Below are positions 32,551-41,991 of a DNA stretch of 64,000 bases, piece by piece. The DNA is from Thiohalorhabdus sp. Cl-TMA (GTDB lineage Bacteria > Pseudomonadota > Gammaproteobacteria > Thiohalorhabdales > Thiohalorhabdaceae), in contig NZ_JBGUAW010000004.1 in NCBI RefSeq assembly GCF_041821045.1, positions 186,001-250,000 on the forward strand. Direction: 5' to 3'. The stretch's first letter is position 1. Every line of letters starts with the position of its first letter. Made by a program: the position numbers and the translations under genes. The notes below the pieces were generated by a model. That model did not search any database. It saw only the letters and a list, made by a program, of their open reading frames with translations, and was not told the origin of the DNA.

Positions 32551-34293
32551 TCAGTTGGAAGCCGTTTTCATGTCGGATTCGCGGTCCGGCCGCTCCTGGG
32601 TGCGGTCGATGGTGCGGCGCACCCAGACGCGGACCTCCCCGGGCGCCAGCTCGAAGTCACGGCCGGTCCGGGCCATCCTGCTGCCGTTCTGAGTCAGGGT
32701 GGTCAGCTCCAGGTGATGCTTGCCGGGCTCAACCGCCACGCGCATGAGCCGGATGCCGTAGGGCAGCGTCAGCCAGTTGCGGGTCTCCGCGGCGCTGCTC
32801 CCGGAGGCCAGGAGCTTGCCGGCCAGGCTGCCCAGGCCTTCTCCGCCGCCCAGGGCCGAGCTCACCATGCCGCCCGCCTCGGACCCGGCCACGTTCTTCA
32901 GGGTAGCGCGGGCCAGGGCGTTGTAGAGGTCGCTGCTGGCGTTGAGAAGCTGCTCCTGCATGGTGAGCTGCGCCAGGGACTCCGCATCCAGGAGCTGTCC
33001 GGCGTCCTCGCCGTCCACCAGCAGCCGGGTGCCGTTGGCGGCGGTTCGGAGCGGCGAGTAGTAGGGCACGGTAACCCGGATACCGGTGCTGCCCAGGGTC
33101 TGGGGAATCTTGAGCTGCTCCGCCACGTCCCAGGCCGGGCCGAGGGGCACGGTCTTGCTGGTGAAATTGCGCGCCACCCCGTAGAGGCCGCCCTCCCGGT
33201 AGCCGTTCAGCAGGTCCAGCACCCCCTTGTCGCCGTAGAGGAGGAAGAACCAGCTGAGCTGGTCCTTCTCCTCCATGCCGTCGCCGGTGAGCACCGGCCG
33301 CAGCAGCAGCGACTGCTGCTGGGGAAGGGCCGTGAGCCGCAGGTTCAGCTCCTTGCGCTGGGGCACCATGCCCAGGTGCTGGATCACCAGGATCTGGGCG
33401 GTCTCGTCGTCGTAGCGGTCCAGCCGGGCCCGGCGCGACTCGGACAGCTTTTCCTCGGCGAGGCGCGGCCACTCGCCCTCCCAGCCGCCGCTGCGCCGCA
33501 TCATGCGGATGGCGTCGAACCAGGCCTGCTCCGCCATGCCGCCGCCCAGGTGGTACTGCTTGGTGTAGCCCTCCTCGTACAGCTCGGCGGCCTTCTGGTA
33601 GGAGATGCGCGCGTCGTCGAGGTTGCCGCGCTTCTCGTACAGCACCCCGGCCAGGTAGCGGGCGTAGGCGTCCTCGCGGAAGACCAGCCACTCCTCGTCC
33701 AGCCAGTTGCCCTGGAACTTCTGGAAGAGATCGAGGAGCTTGGTGAAGGTCTTCTCCTCCTTGTCCTTGACGTCCTTGTAGTTGCCCTTGTCGAAGGAGA
33801 TGGTGGACAGGGTGTTATCCAGGCGCCGGACCTCCACCCCGGCCTTCTCCAGGTGCTCGTCCCGGACCCGCTCCTGCTTCGCCTGCTGGGCGAGCATCAG
33901 GTAGTTGAGGGCCTTGTAGTAGCTGATGTAGACGCGCTCCACATCGCTGCCCATGTAGGTCATTTCGCGGGGGCTGACCATGGCGGCGGCCAGATAGTCC
34001 TCGGCCTGCTTGGAGCGCAGACTGTCCGCCAGGTCGTGGGCCTGCTCCAGGTGCTTGTTGCTCTTCTCGTAGCTGCCCGCCAGGTGGTGGATGGTGCCGA
34101 GCTCCAGGTGGTAGAGGAGCTGGTCGTCTCCGGTGGGATCGAGGCTCTTCTGTACGCTCTTGTCGGCTTTCTCGTACTTGCCCTGCTCAACCTGGACCAG
34201 GGCCTTGTTCATTCCCTCTCCGTAGGTCGCACAGCCAGCCAGCAGTGTCATGGCCGCCCATGCCAACCCCAGACGGAGCGCCCGTGCCGTCAT
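32551..34293 (-). CDS. COG3014-type TPR lipoprotein
   Basis: 580 aa. Lipobox LAGC at about residue 20 (TLLAGCATYGEG). Helical repeats with TPR character fill the N-terminal half (QVEQGKYEKADKSVQKSL, YHLELGTIHHLAGSYEKSNKH, LAGVLYEKRGNLDDARISYQKA). The C-terminal part is beta-rich and ends in ELAPGEVRVWVRRTI. The family is usually found next to lpoB and a YcfL/LPP20 lipoprotein, as here, but its function is not established. ATG at 34293 has GGGGAA upstream. First gene of the operon. Confidence 0.85.
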   Translation of the reverse strand: MTARALRLGLAWAAMTLLAGCATYGEGMNKALVQVEQGKYEKADKSVQKSLDPTGDDQLLYHLELGTIHHLAGSYEKSNKHLEQAHDLADSLRSKQAEDYLAAAMVSPREMTYMGSDVERVYISYYKALNYLMLAQQAKQERVRDEHLEKAGVEVRRLDNTLSTISFDKGNYKDVKDKEEKTFTKLLDLFQKFQGNWLDEEWLVFREDAYARYLAGVLYEKRGNLDDARISYQKAAELYEEGYTKQYHLGGGMAEQAWFDAIRMMRRSGGWEGEWPRLAEEKLSESRRARLDRYDDETAQILVIQHLGMVPQRKELNLRLTALPQQQSLLLRPVLTGDGMEEKDQLSWFFLLYGDKGVLDLLNGYREGGLYGVARNFTSKTVPLGPAWDVAEQLKIPQTLGSTGIRVTVPYYSPLRTAANGTRLLVDGEDAGQLLDAESLAQLTMQEQLLNASSDLYNALARATLKNVAGSEAGGMVSSALGGGEGLGSLAGKLLASGSSAAETRNWLTLPYGIRLMRVAVEPGKHHLELTTLTQNGSRMARTGRDFELAPGEVRVWVRRTIDRTQERPDRESDMKTASN

Positions 34294-34518
34294 GGTGTTC
34301 CCCGTGTTCAGACCGATGTGCCCCCTTTTTGGCCGGTGGCCCCGCCTGTCTGTCCCGAAATTTCGCAATTCCCCGGGCCAGGGCGGGATTGTCCGGCATC
34401 CCCGGCAAGAATACTGACAATTCTCTTATGGATGCGCAATAGCTTCCCGTGGCGCCGAGGACGCGGGAGTGACGCACCGCACACGGAACGGGAGCGGAAG
34501 GGCTTGCGGGGAAGTAGC

Positions 34519-34824
34519 TCAGGCGTTAACCCGGGCGGACCACTGGACGATGTGGCCCGGACCGAACCAGCCGCCGATGTGGTCGAGCACCGCCTCCACG
34601 CGCTCCGGGGCGTCGAAGAACTCCACCACCAGGGGCAGATCGAAGGCGATGTCCACCAGGGACTGGCCGTGGACCTTCCCCGACCGCCCGAAGCCGGCGG
34701 TGCCGCGGAAGACGGTCACGCCCATGACCTGCTCGCGGTCGTGGAGGTGCTCCAGCAGGCGGTCGAGGAGGCGGTCGCCCTCGGTCAGGTAGATGCGGAC
34801 CATGGTGACATCGGTATGGGTCAT
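34519..34824 (-). CDS. DUF190 (PII-like) protein
   Basis: 101 aa small protein of the DUF190 family, structurally PII-like and commonly encoded next to crcB. Hallmarks: LTEGDRLLDRLLEHLHDREQVMGVTVFRGTAGFG, and LPLVVEFFDAPERVEAVLDHI. The ATG overlaps the crcB stop (ATGA), so translation is coupled and a regulatory role in fluoride export is likely (inference). Confidence 0.9.
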   Translation of the reverse strand: MTHTDVTMVRIYLTEGDRLLDRLLEHLHDREQVMGVTVFRGTAGFGRSGKVHGQSLVDIAFDLPLVVEFFDAPERVEAVLDHIGGWFGPGHIVQWSARVNA

Positions 34825-35195
34825 AGCTTGCGCCCCGCGGAGACACCGATCCAGACGGCGAGCAGGCAGAGGGCCAGGTTGGCGGCCAGGTTCCCCGCCG
34901 CCTTCAGACGGGAGCCGCCCTCCAGGAGGTTCAGGGTCTCCATGGAGAAGGTGGAGAAGGTGGTGAAGGCGCCGAGCAGCCCCACCAGCACCGCCGCCCG
35001 GACCTCGGGGCCCATCCCGGCGCGGTCCAGCAGCACCACGGAGAGGAAGCCCATGAGCAGGCTGCCGAGCGCGTTCACGGCGAGGGTGCCGTAGGGGAAG
35101 CCGGTGCCCAGCAGGCCGTGCATGCCCGCTGCCACCCAGTAGCGGAGCAGGGCGCCGACGGCGCCGCCGGCGGCGATGGCGAGGGAGTGGGTCAA
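34821..35195 (-). CDS. crcB: Fluoride channel FluC/CrcB
   Basis: 124 aa inner-membrane protein with four hydrophobic helices that exports fluoride as a dual-topology dimer. Motifs: AAGGAVGALLRYWV, GTLAVNALGSLLMGFL and GLLGAFTTFSTFSMETLNLL (the Phe box region). The start is taken as TTG at 35195 with AGGA 7 bases upstream, which gives the usual family length; the longer frame would include REP sequence. No fluoride riboswitch is seen upstream. Confidence 0.92.
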   Translation of the reverse strand: MTHSLAIAAGGAVGALLRYWVAAGMHGLLGTGFPYGTLAVNALGSLLMGFLSVVLLDRAGMGPEVRAAVLVGLLGAFTTFSTFSMETLNLLEGGSRLKAAGNLAANLALCLLAVWIGVSAGRKL

Positions 35196-35269
35196 GAGGC
35201 GTTCCTGTATCGCGGTTTCCGATGCGCCGGGCGCGGCGGACGTCCCTCGCCGGGAGGAAGCCGGCGCCC

Positions 35270-35293
35270 GTCGCGGCCGGAGGCCGCTCTCAC
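35270..35293 (-). repeat. REP element
   Basis: Inverse copy between crcB and pgeF, one change. Confidence 0.88.
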
Positions 35294-35333
35294 AAAGGCC
35301 CGGCACCCCTTGCGGGTGGCGGCTGGAGGTTTT

Positions 35334-35353
35334 GTCGTGGCAGCCGCTCCCAC
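35334..35353 (-). repeat. Degenerate REP element
   Basis: Shortened inverse copy. Confidence 0.5.
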
Positions 35354-35379
35354 TAGGGGCCGGGTGGCAAGGGAGCCCT

Positions 35380-35404
35380 GTGGGAGGGGCCTCCCGGCCG
35401 CGAC
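35380..35404 (+). repeat. REP element (diverged)
   Basis: Forward copy with changes in the loop, 3 bases past the pgeF stop. Confidence 0.7.
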
Positions 35405-35407
35405 ATC

Positions 35408-36160
35408 TCAGGCCCCGCCCTCCTCCAGCCAGACCAGGGTGGCCATGCGGCCGGTCTGTCCATCCCGGCGGTGGCTGAAGAAGCGGTCCCCGTCCGAGAA
35501 GGTACAGAATCCGCCGCCGGAGATACAGTGCGGCGGGACGCCGAGGCGCTTGAGCCGCTGGCTGGCCAGGATGTAGAGGTTGGCGAGCCAGCGGTCGTTC
35601 CGGGCGTGGAAAGCGCGGCGGTCCTCGTCCGCGCCGGCCAGGAAGGCCTCGCGCACCTCCGCGCCCACCTCGAAGGCGTCCGGACCGATGGCCGGGCCGA
35701 GATAGGCGTGGATCCGCTCCGGGCTCCCCAGCGCGCGCACCGCCTCGTCCACCACTCCGGCGGCGAGACCGCGCCAGCCGGCATGGGCCACCGCCGCGGC
35801 GGCGCCGTCGGCCCTAGCCAGCACCACCGGCAGGCAGTCGGCGGTGAGCACCACCCCCACCGCGCCGGGGCCCTCCACCACCGCCGCGTCGGCCTCCGCG
35901 TCGGCGGCGCCTTCCGGCTCGGCGCGGGTGCAGCGGGTACCATGGACCTGCGCCGTCCAGGCGGGCTCCGCGGGCAAGCACAGCCCTTCCCGGAGACGGC
36001 GTCGGTTCTCCGCCACCGCCTCCGCATCGTCGCCCACGTGAAGCGCCAGATTGAAGGATTCGAAGGGCGGCGCGCTAACCCCGCCGGTCCGCGTGGTGAC
36101 GAAGGTGCGGACATTGGGCGGCGCGGTCCAGTGGGGCTCGAATCCGGATACGGCGGTCAT
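35408..36160 (-). CDS. pgeF: Peptidoglycan editing factor PgeF (YfiH, LACC1-type)
   Basis: 250 aa cytoplasmic enzyme of the YfiH family, reported as a purine nucleoside phosphorylase/laccase-like enzyme and as an editor of peptidoglycan precursors. The metal ligands lie in QVHGTRC, LTADCLPVVLA and AHAGWRGLAAGVV; LGPAIGPDAFEVG is also typical. Its ATG overlaps the rluD stop by four bases, the common rluD-pgeF arrangement in gammaproteobacteria. Confidence 0.94.
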   Translation of the reverse strand: MTAVSGFEPHWTAPPNVRTFVTTRTGGVSAPPFESFNLALHVGDDAEAVAENRRRLREGLCLPAEPAWTAQVHGTRCTRAEPEGAADAEADAAVVEGPGAVGVVLTADCLPVVLARADGAAAAVAHAGWRGLAAGVVDEAVRALGSPERIHAYLGPAIGPDAFEVGAEVREAFLAGADEDRRAFHARNDRWLANLYILASQRLKRLGVPPHCISGGGFCTFSDGDRFFSHRRDGQTGRMATLVWLEEGGA

Positions 36161-37146
36161 GTTGCGCTGTCCTCCAGGATGGCCAGCAGCCGTGCCATAT
36201 CCGCCGGGGGCGGCTGCTCCCAGGTCAGCTGCTGGCCGGTGACGGGGTGGCTGAGGGTGAGGCGGCCGGCATGCAGGGCCTGCCGCGAGAATCCGCCCAC
36301 GAAGGCCCGCCCCGCCTCGTCGAGCCCGCCCGGGAACCGGCGCTTGCCGCCGTACAGGGGGTCGCCGAGCACCGGATGGCCGATGTGCGCCATGTGCACC
36401 CGGACCTGGTGGGTACGGCCGGTCTCCAGGCGTGCCTCGATGCGCGTGGCGCCGGCATAGCGCCGCTCGACACGGTAATGGGTGAGCGCGTGCTTGCCCG
36501 CTTCCACCACGGCGAATTTGGTGCGGTGGCGGGGATGGCGGCCTATCGGGGCCTCCACGTGGCCGCCGCTGGTGATCTCCCCCTGCACCACCGCCAGATA
36601 GCGGCGGTCCACGGCGTGCTCCTTGAACTGTGCCACCAGGCGCTCCCGGGCATGAGGCGTACGCGCCACCACCAGCAGCCCGGAGGTGTCGCGGTCCAGG
36701 CGGTGGACGATGCCCGCCCGCTCCACCCCGGCCAGCTCCGGAAAGCGGTACAGCAGGCCGTTGACCAGGGTGTCCTCCATGTGCCCCGCCGCGGGGTGAA
36801 CCACCCGCCCGGGGTCCTTGGCCAGGACGATCAGGTGCTCGTCGGCGTGGACCACGTCCAGGGGGACCGGACGGGCCACCCAGGCCTCGTCGCGGTCCTC
36901 CGCGGCGGGGGGATCGACCACCACCCACTCGCCGCCCGCCACCCTGGTCTTGGCGGCGGGGCGGCGGCCCTCCAGCACCACGCGGCCCGCCGCCAGCCAC
37001 TCCTGGATCTCGGCGCGGGAATGGCCGCCGAACAGCCGGGTCAGGGCGCGGTCCAGGCGCTCGCCCCGCCACTCCCGGGGGAGCTGGATGCGGTGCGGAG
37101 AAGGGGCGGTTTCGTCGAGGTTTTCCGGGACGTCCACTTTTTCCAT
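36157..37146 (-). CDS. rluD: 23S rRNA pseudouridine synthase RluD
   Basis: 329 aa enzyme that makes pseudouridines in helix 69 of 23S rRNA (1911/1915/1917 in E. coli). An N-terminal S4 RNA-binding domain (RLDRALTRLFGGHSRAEIQEWL) precedes the catalytic domain with HRLDRDTSG (catalytic Asp151). ATG at 37146 fits the family start. Overlaps pgeF downstream and is divergent from bamD, with only 76 bases between the two starts, the conserved bamD-rluD layout. Confidence 0.95.
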   Translation of the reverse strand: MEKVDVPENLDETAPSPHRIQLPREWRGERLDRALTRLFGGHSRAEIQEWLAAGRVVLEGRRPAAKTRVAGGEWVVVDPPAAEDRDEAWVARPVPLDVVHADEHLIVLAKDPGRVVHPAAGHMEDTLVNGLLYRFPELAGVERAGIVHRLDRDTSGLLVVARTPHARERLVAQFKEHAVDRRYLAVVQGEITSGGHVEAPIGRHPRHRTKFAVVEAGKHALTHYRVERRYAGATRIEARLETGRTHQVRVHMAHIGHPVLGDPLYGGKRRFPGGLDEAGRAFVGGFSRQALHAGRLTLSHPVTGQQLTWEQPPPADMARLLAILEDSAT

Positions 37147-37222
37147 GGGCAGGATTCTCGTAAACTGGCCGCTTTCGCCGCTTGCCGGCGGCGTCTTTCC
37201 CTGGAGGTTGCACGAGCTCGTC

Positions 37223-37993
37223 ATGCGCCGACTCACGCGAAATCTGGCCGCCCTCCTCGCCGCCCTCCTGCTGGCGGCCGGCTGTAACACCCTGGAAGTC
37301 GCCGAAGGGGATTCCCCGGAGGAGATCCTGGCCAAGGCCCGGGAGGCCATGGAGCAGAGGCTCTACTCCCAGGCCATCGACAATTACCAGCGCCTGGAGT
37401 CCCTGTACCCCTACAGCCGGCGGGCCATCCAGGCGCAGATCATGACGGCCTACGCCTATTACCTAAAGGGCGACTCGCTGGCGGCGGTGAACGCCGCGGA
37501 GCGCTTCATCCGCCTGCACCCCAGCAATCCACACGTGGACTACGCCCTTTACCTCAAGGGCATCGCCCAGTACCAGAAGATCGGCAAGTCGGACCGCGAT
37601 CCGGAGCCGGCGCGCAAGGCCCTGGAGGCGCTCTCCCAGCTGATCCGCCAGCATCCGGAATCGGAGTACGTGCCCGACGCCCACGCCCGCCTCCGCAAGG
37701 TGGACGAGATCCTGGCCGCCCACGAGCTGCACGTGGCCCGATTCTACATGGACCGCGAGGCCTTCCTGGCCGTGGCCAACCGCACCCAGACCATCCTCAC
37801 CGAGCATCCGGGCACCCCCTCCGTGGAGCCGGCCCTGGCCCTGCTGACGCGCAGCTACGCTGAGCTGCGCCTCGAGGACCTGGCTCGGGACACTCTCGCC
37901 ATCCTGTCGGAGAACTACCCGGACAGCAGCTATCTGTCCGGGGCCCGCTCCGCGGTGAGCGACCGATTCGGCGAAAGCGCCAACGACAACTGA
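37223..37993 (+). CDS. bamD: Outer membrane protein assembly factor BamD
   Basis: 256 aa lipoprotein of the BAM complex, inner leaflet of the outer membrane. Lipobox LAAGC at about residue 21 (LLLAAGCNTLE), then TPR repeats (YSQAIDNYQRLESLYPYSRRAIQAQI, AERFIRLHPSNPHVDYALYL). It ends SDRFGESANDN. The ATG at 37223 has only a weak site (GAG 6 bases upstream), but it fits the signal peptide. Followed by a nitroreductase in the same direction. Confidence 0.95.
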   Translation: MRRLTRNLAALLAALLLAAGCNTLEVAEGDSPEEILAKAREAMEQRLYSQAIDNYQRLESLYPYSRRAIQAQIMTAYAYYLKGDSLAAVNAAERFIRLHPSNPHVDYALYLKGIAQYQKIGKSDRDPEPARKALEALSQLIRQHPESEYVPDAHARLRKVDEILAAHELHVARFYMDREAFLAVANRTQTILTEHPGTPSVEPALALLTRSYAELRLEDLARDTLAILSENYPDSSYLSGARSAVSDRFGESANDN

Positions 37994-38029
37994 GCGCCCT
38001 GCGGGGCCAACGAGGAGACGCCCGACACC

Positions 38030-38548
38030 ATGTGGGACTTCTTCCAGACCGTCCGCCACCGTCACAGCATCCGTCGCTACCAGAGCGACGTCACCATCGA
38101 GCCCGCGGCCCTGCACGGCGTTCTGGAAATGGCCCTGGCCGGGCCGTCCGCCGGCGACAAGCAGGCCTACCACCTGGTGGTGGTCCAGGACGCCGGGCTG
38201 CGGCAGCGCATCGCCGAACATTCCGGGGAAGACTTCCTGGCCAAGGCCCCGGTCAACATCGTGGTCTGCTCCGACCCCGAGCTTTCCGCCACCCAATTCG
38301 GCGAGCGGGGCCGGGACCTCTTCGCCCTGCAGGACGCCACCATCGCCGCCACCTACATCCAGCTGGCGGCCGTGGCCGAGGGGCTGGGATCGGCCTGGGC
38401 CGGGGGCTTCGTGGAGGAGACGCTGCGGGAGATCCTGGAGATTCCCGACCATCTCCATCCCGTGGCGGTGCTGGCGCTCGGTTATCCCGCCGAAATCCCG
38501 GAGCCCACGCCGCGCCGCAAGCTGAACGAGCTGGTCTCCTACCGCTAG
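38030..38548 (+). CDS. Nitroreductase family protein (FMN)
   Basis: 172 aa FMN-dependent oxidoreductase. The N-terminal RHSIRRYQSDVTIEPAAL is the typical FMN-phosphate-binding start of the family. Further on are LAGPSAGDKQAYHLVVVQD and a C-terminal AVLALGYPAE. Substrate unknown. It starts 36 bases after bamD with GAGGAG rather far upstream. Confidence 0.88.
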   Translation: MWDFFQTVRHRHSIRRYQSDVTIEPAALHGVLEMALAGPSAGDKQAYHLVVVQDAGLRQRIAEHSGEDFLAKAPVNIVVCSDPELSATQFGERGRDLFALQDATIAATYIQLAAVAEGLGSAWAGGFVEETLREILEIPDHLHPVAVLALGYPAEIPEPTPRRKLNELVSYR

Positions 38549-38664
38549 GAGCCGGCCGGACGCCATTTCCAACCGGGGAGCGAACGGGGAGGCTTGTTTC
38601 CGTCCCCCGCCCGGCGGTCGCAGGTCTCCGGTAAAAGCGGTTGCCGGCCGTGCGTTTCCGGATC

Positions 38665-38688
38665 GTCGCGGCCGGAGGCCGCTCCCAC
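38665..38688 (-). repeat. REP element
   Basis: Inverse copy in the 272-base gap between the nitroreductase and glnB; no gene is seen in this gap. Confidence 0.9.
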
Positions 38689-38820
38689 GGAAGCCCCAGG
38701 CATCATCCAGCCTTGCGGGAACCATCCGCTTCTTCGGGCTCCGTTCCGGCGGGGCCCGCCGGCACCATTCCCTCTGGTCAGTAACGCGGACCGGAGGGCG
38801 CGGAGCCGGATTCCGCCGCC

Positions 38821-39183
<363 letters not shown>

Positions 39184-39190
39184 TTAAAGA

Positions 39191-39345
39191 AAACGCCAAG
39201 GCGCCAAGAAGCCAGGAATACGATTAAAACACTTCCATTGGTCCGGCCATTCCGGGGCCCGGGAAGCACCTTCACCAACCCGCCCCCCATTCGGAGAGGT
39301 CCGGGCCTTCCCTGACCTTCTCGGTGTCTTGGCGCCTTGGCGTTT
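39191..39345. repeat. 18-base inverted repeat pair, second repeat family
   Basis: AAACGCCAAGGCGCCAAG (39191-39208) is perfectly repeated in inverse at 39328-39345, with 119 bases between. It lies between the glnB start and the nadE stop. Similar CGCCAAGGCGCCAAG strings occur as dispersed repeats in other proteobacteria; no gene lies inside. Confidence 0.75.
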
Positions 39346-39363
39346 TTCCGCCGTTCCTATCCT

Positions 39364-40992
39364 CTAGAACCTATACTTGTTCGTGATCGGATAGCGCCGA
39401 TCGGTTCCGAAGCCGCGCGGACTGATGCGCACCCCCGGCGGGGCCTGGCGCCGCTTGTACTCGTTGTTCTCCACCCGGTTCAGCACCTGGCGGACCAGCG
39501 CCGGATCGTGGCCGCGTGCGGCGATGGTCTCGGGGGCCAGATCCTCCTCCACGTAGGCGAACAGGATGGCGTCGAGCACCTCGTAGGGCGGCAGGGTGTC
39601 GGAGTCCTTCTGGTCCGGGGCCAGCTCGGCCGAGGGCGGCCGGTCGATGATGCGCCGGGGCAGGATCTCCACGTCGCGGTTCACCAGCTCCGCCAGCCGG
39701 TACACCACGGTCTTGGGCACGTCCTTGAGCGCCGAGAATCCGCCCACCATGTCCCCGTACAGGGTGGCGTAGCCCATGGACATCTCGCTCTTGTTACCCG
39801 TGGCGAGCACCATGAGGTTGCGCTCGTTGGAGATGGCCATGAGCAGGATGCCGCGGGCGCGCGCCTGGATGTTCTCCGCGGCGACGCCGTGCGGGTCGGA
39901 GCCGAGCTCCCCGCGCAGGCCGTCCAGGAAGGCCTGGTGGATGTGGTCGATGGAAAGCTCGTGGAGGGCCACGCCGAGGTTGGCCGCCAGGTCGCGCGAA
40001 TCCTCGCCGGACATATCCGAGGTATAGCGGGAGGGCATGAACACCGCTTCCACCCGGTCCGGCCCCAGGGCATCCACCGCCAGGCACAGGGTCAGGGCGG
40101 AGTCGATGCCGCCGGACAGCCCCACCACCACGCCGGGGAAGCCGTTCTTCTCCACGTAATCCCGGATGCCGGTGGTCAGGGCGCCGTAGATACCCTCCTC
40201 CTGGCTTTCCGAGGCCAGCACCTCCCGACCGGCGGTCAGCAGGGCGTCCCCCGCGCGCTCCCACTCCGTGACCTGGAGCACCGTCTCGAAGGCCGGCGCC
40301 CGATCCACCACGTAGCCCCCGGCATCCACGGCGAAGGAGGCGCCGTCGAACACCAGCTCGTCCTGGCCGCCCACCATGTTCACGTAGGCGACGGGCACCC
40401 CCGTCTCGCGGGCGCGGTGGCCGATCTCCTGCTCCCGCTTGTGCAGCTTGGTGTAGTCGTAGGGCGAGGCGTTGAGGTTCACCAGGATGCGGGCGCCGGC
40501 GGAAACCGCCCGGGTCATGGGACCGTCGGTCTCCCAGGCGTCCTCGCAGATGGTGACGCCCACCGGCACGCCGTCCAGCTCCACCACGCAGGGCTCGGAG
40601 CCGGTAAGGAAATAGCGCTTCTCGTCGAAGACGCCGTAGTTGGGCAGGCGCTGCTTGCGGTAGCGCGCCCGCACCGCCCCAGCCCGCACCCAGCTGGCGG
40701 CGTTGTACAGGCCTTCCGCGGCGACTTCGGGATGGCCCACCACCAGGTCCACGTCCTGCACCTGCTGCACCAGCCGGCCCATGGCGCTCTCGCAATCCTC
40801 CACGAACTGGCGGTGCAGGAGCAGGTCCTGCGGCGGATACCCCGTGAGGGCCAGCTCCGGGGTCACCACCAGGTCCACTCCCGCCTCCCGGGCACCCTCC
40901 AAGGCACCCAGGATGCGGTTCACGTTCCCTTCCAGATCGCCCACCACGGGATCGATCTGGGCCAGGGCGATGCGCAGGGGACGGTCGGTCAC
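39364..40992 (-). CDS. nadE: Glutamine-dependent NAD+ synthetase
   Basis: 542 aa fusion enzyme for the last step of NAD synthesis. The N-terminal nitrilase-type glutaminase has Glu46 (VVTPELALTGYPP), Lys in RKQRLPNYG (about 113) and Cys149 (GVTICEDAW). The C-terminal synthetase has the ATP-pyrophosphatase loop GLSGGIDSAL and the GNKSEMSMGYATLYGD segment. GTG start at 40992 has GGAGC 7 bases upstream. It follows sucD after a 120-base gap. Confidence 0.96.
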   Translation of the reverse strand: MTDRPLRIALAQIDPVVGDLEGNVNRILGALEGAREAGVDLVVTPELALTGYPPQDLLLHRQFVEDCESAMGRLVQQVQDVDLVVGHPEVAAEGLYNAASWVRAGAVRARYRKQRLPNYGVFDEKRYFLTGSEPCVVELDGVPVGVTICEDAWETDGPMTRAVSAGARILVNLNASPYDYTKLHKREQEIGHRARETGVPVAYVNMVGGQDELVFDGASFAVDAGGYVVDRAPAFETVLQVTEWERAGDALLTAGREVLASESQEEGIYGALTTGIRDYVEKNGFPGVVVGLSGGIDSALTLCLAVDALGPDRVEAVFMPSRYTSDMSGEDSRDLAANLGVALHELSIDHIHQAFLDGLRGELGSDPHGVAAENIQARARGILLMAISNERNLMVLATGNKSEMSMGYATLYGDMVGGFSALKDVPKTVVYRLAELVNRDVEILPRRIIDRPPSAELAPDQKDSDTLPPYEVLDAILFAYVEEDLAPETIAARGHDPALVRQVLNRVENNEYKRRQAPPGVRISPRGFGTDRRYPITNKYRF

Positions 40993-41112
40993 AAGCAGCT
41001 CCGTTCAGAGGACAGGATCAGATGCGGGAGCGGCGGCCTCGCCGCCATCCGGGGAAGCCGCTCAGGGAAATGCCGCGGCCGGCGACCGCCCTCCGCGGCG
41101 ATTCGCGCCGTA

Positions 41113-41991
41113 TCAGGCCGTTGCCTCCAGGGCCTCCTTGGCCCGCTGGCCGATCTCCGCCGGGGAGCGGGCGATGGCGATGCCCGCCGCCTCCATGGCG
41201 GCGAACTTCTCCTCCGCCGTGCCCTTGCCGCCGGAGATCACCGCGCCGGCATGGCCCATGCGCCGCCCCGGCGGCGCGGTCATGCCGGCGATGTAGCCCA
41301 CCACGGGCTTGGTCATGCGGGCGCGCACGAACTCGGCGGCCTCCTCCTCGGCGGTGCCGCCGATCTCGCCCACCATGATCACCACCTCCGTCTGCGGATC
41401 GGCCTCGAACATGGCCAGCATGTCCACGAAGTCCGATCCGCTGATGGGATCGCCGCCGATGCCCACGCAGGTGGACTGGCCCAGGCCGAGCTGGGTGGTC
41501 TGGTAGACCGCCTCGTAGGTGAGCGTCCCCGAGCGCGACACCACGCCCACGCCGCCCGGCGTGTGGATGGCCGCGGGCATGATGCCCACCTTGGACTGGC
41601 CGGGGGTGATCACGCCGGGGCAATTCGGGCCGATCAGGCGCGTGGGGCGGTCCTTGAGGTAGGCCTTCACCCGCGTCATGTCCAGCACGGGAATGCCCTC
41701 GGTGATGGTGACCACCAGCTCGATGCCGGCGTCCGCCGCCTCCATGACGGCGTCGGCGGCCATGGCGGCGGGGACGTACTGCATGGAAACCGAGGCCCCG
41801 GTCTCGCGCACCGCCTGCTCCACGGTGTCGAACACCGGCAGATCCAGGTGGGTCTGGCCGCCCTTGCCGGGGGTCACGCCGCCCACCATGCGGGTGCCGT
41901 AGTCGATGGCCTGCCGCGAGTGGAAGGTCCCCTGCTCGCCGGTGAAGCCCTGGCAGATGACCTTGCTGTCCTTGTCGACGAGGATGCTCAT
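41113..41991 (-). CDS. sucD: Succinyl-CoA ligase, alpha subunit
   Basis: 292 aa CoA-binding subunit of the TCA enzyme. The Rossmann CoA site is [20 protein letters not shown] and the phosphorylated His lies in [12 protein letters not shown]. Its ATG overlaps the sucC stop by four bases, coupling the two subunits one to one. Confidence 0.97.
   Translation of the reverse strand: MSILVDKDSKVICQGFTGEQGTFHSRQAIDYGTRMVGGVTPGKGGQTHLDLPVFDTVEQAVRETGASVSMQYVPAAMAADAVMEAADAGIELVVTITEGIPVLDMTRVKAYLKDRPTRLIGPNCPGVITPGQSKVGIMPAAIHTPGGVGVVSRSGTLTYEAVYQTTQLGLGQSTCVGIGGDPISGSDFVDMLAMFEADPQTEVVIMVGEIGGTAEEEAAEFVRARMTKPVVGYIAGMTAPPGRRMGHAGAVISGGKGTAEEKFAAMEAAGIAIARSPAEIGQRAKEALEATA

Noticed and set aside
35196-35270. 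Fluoride riboswitch upstream of crcB
   Set aside because: The conserved pseudoknot motifs of the crcB riboswitch (GATGG and CTGATGACTCC-like boxes) are not found in this stretch.
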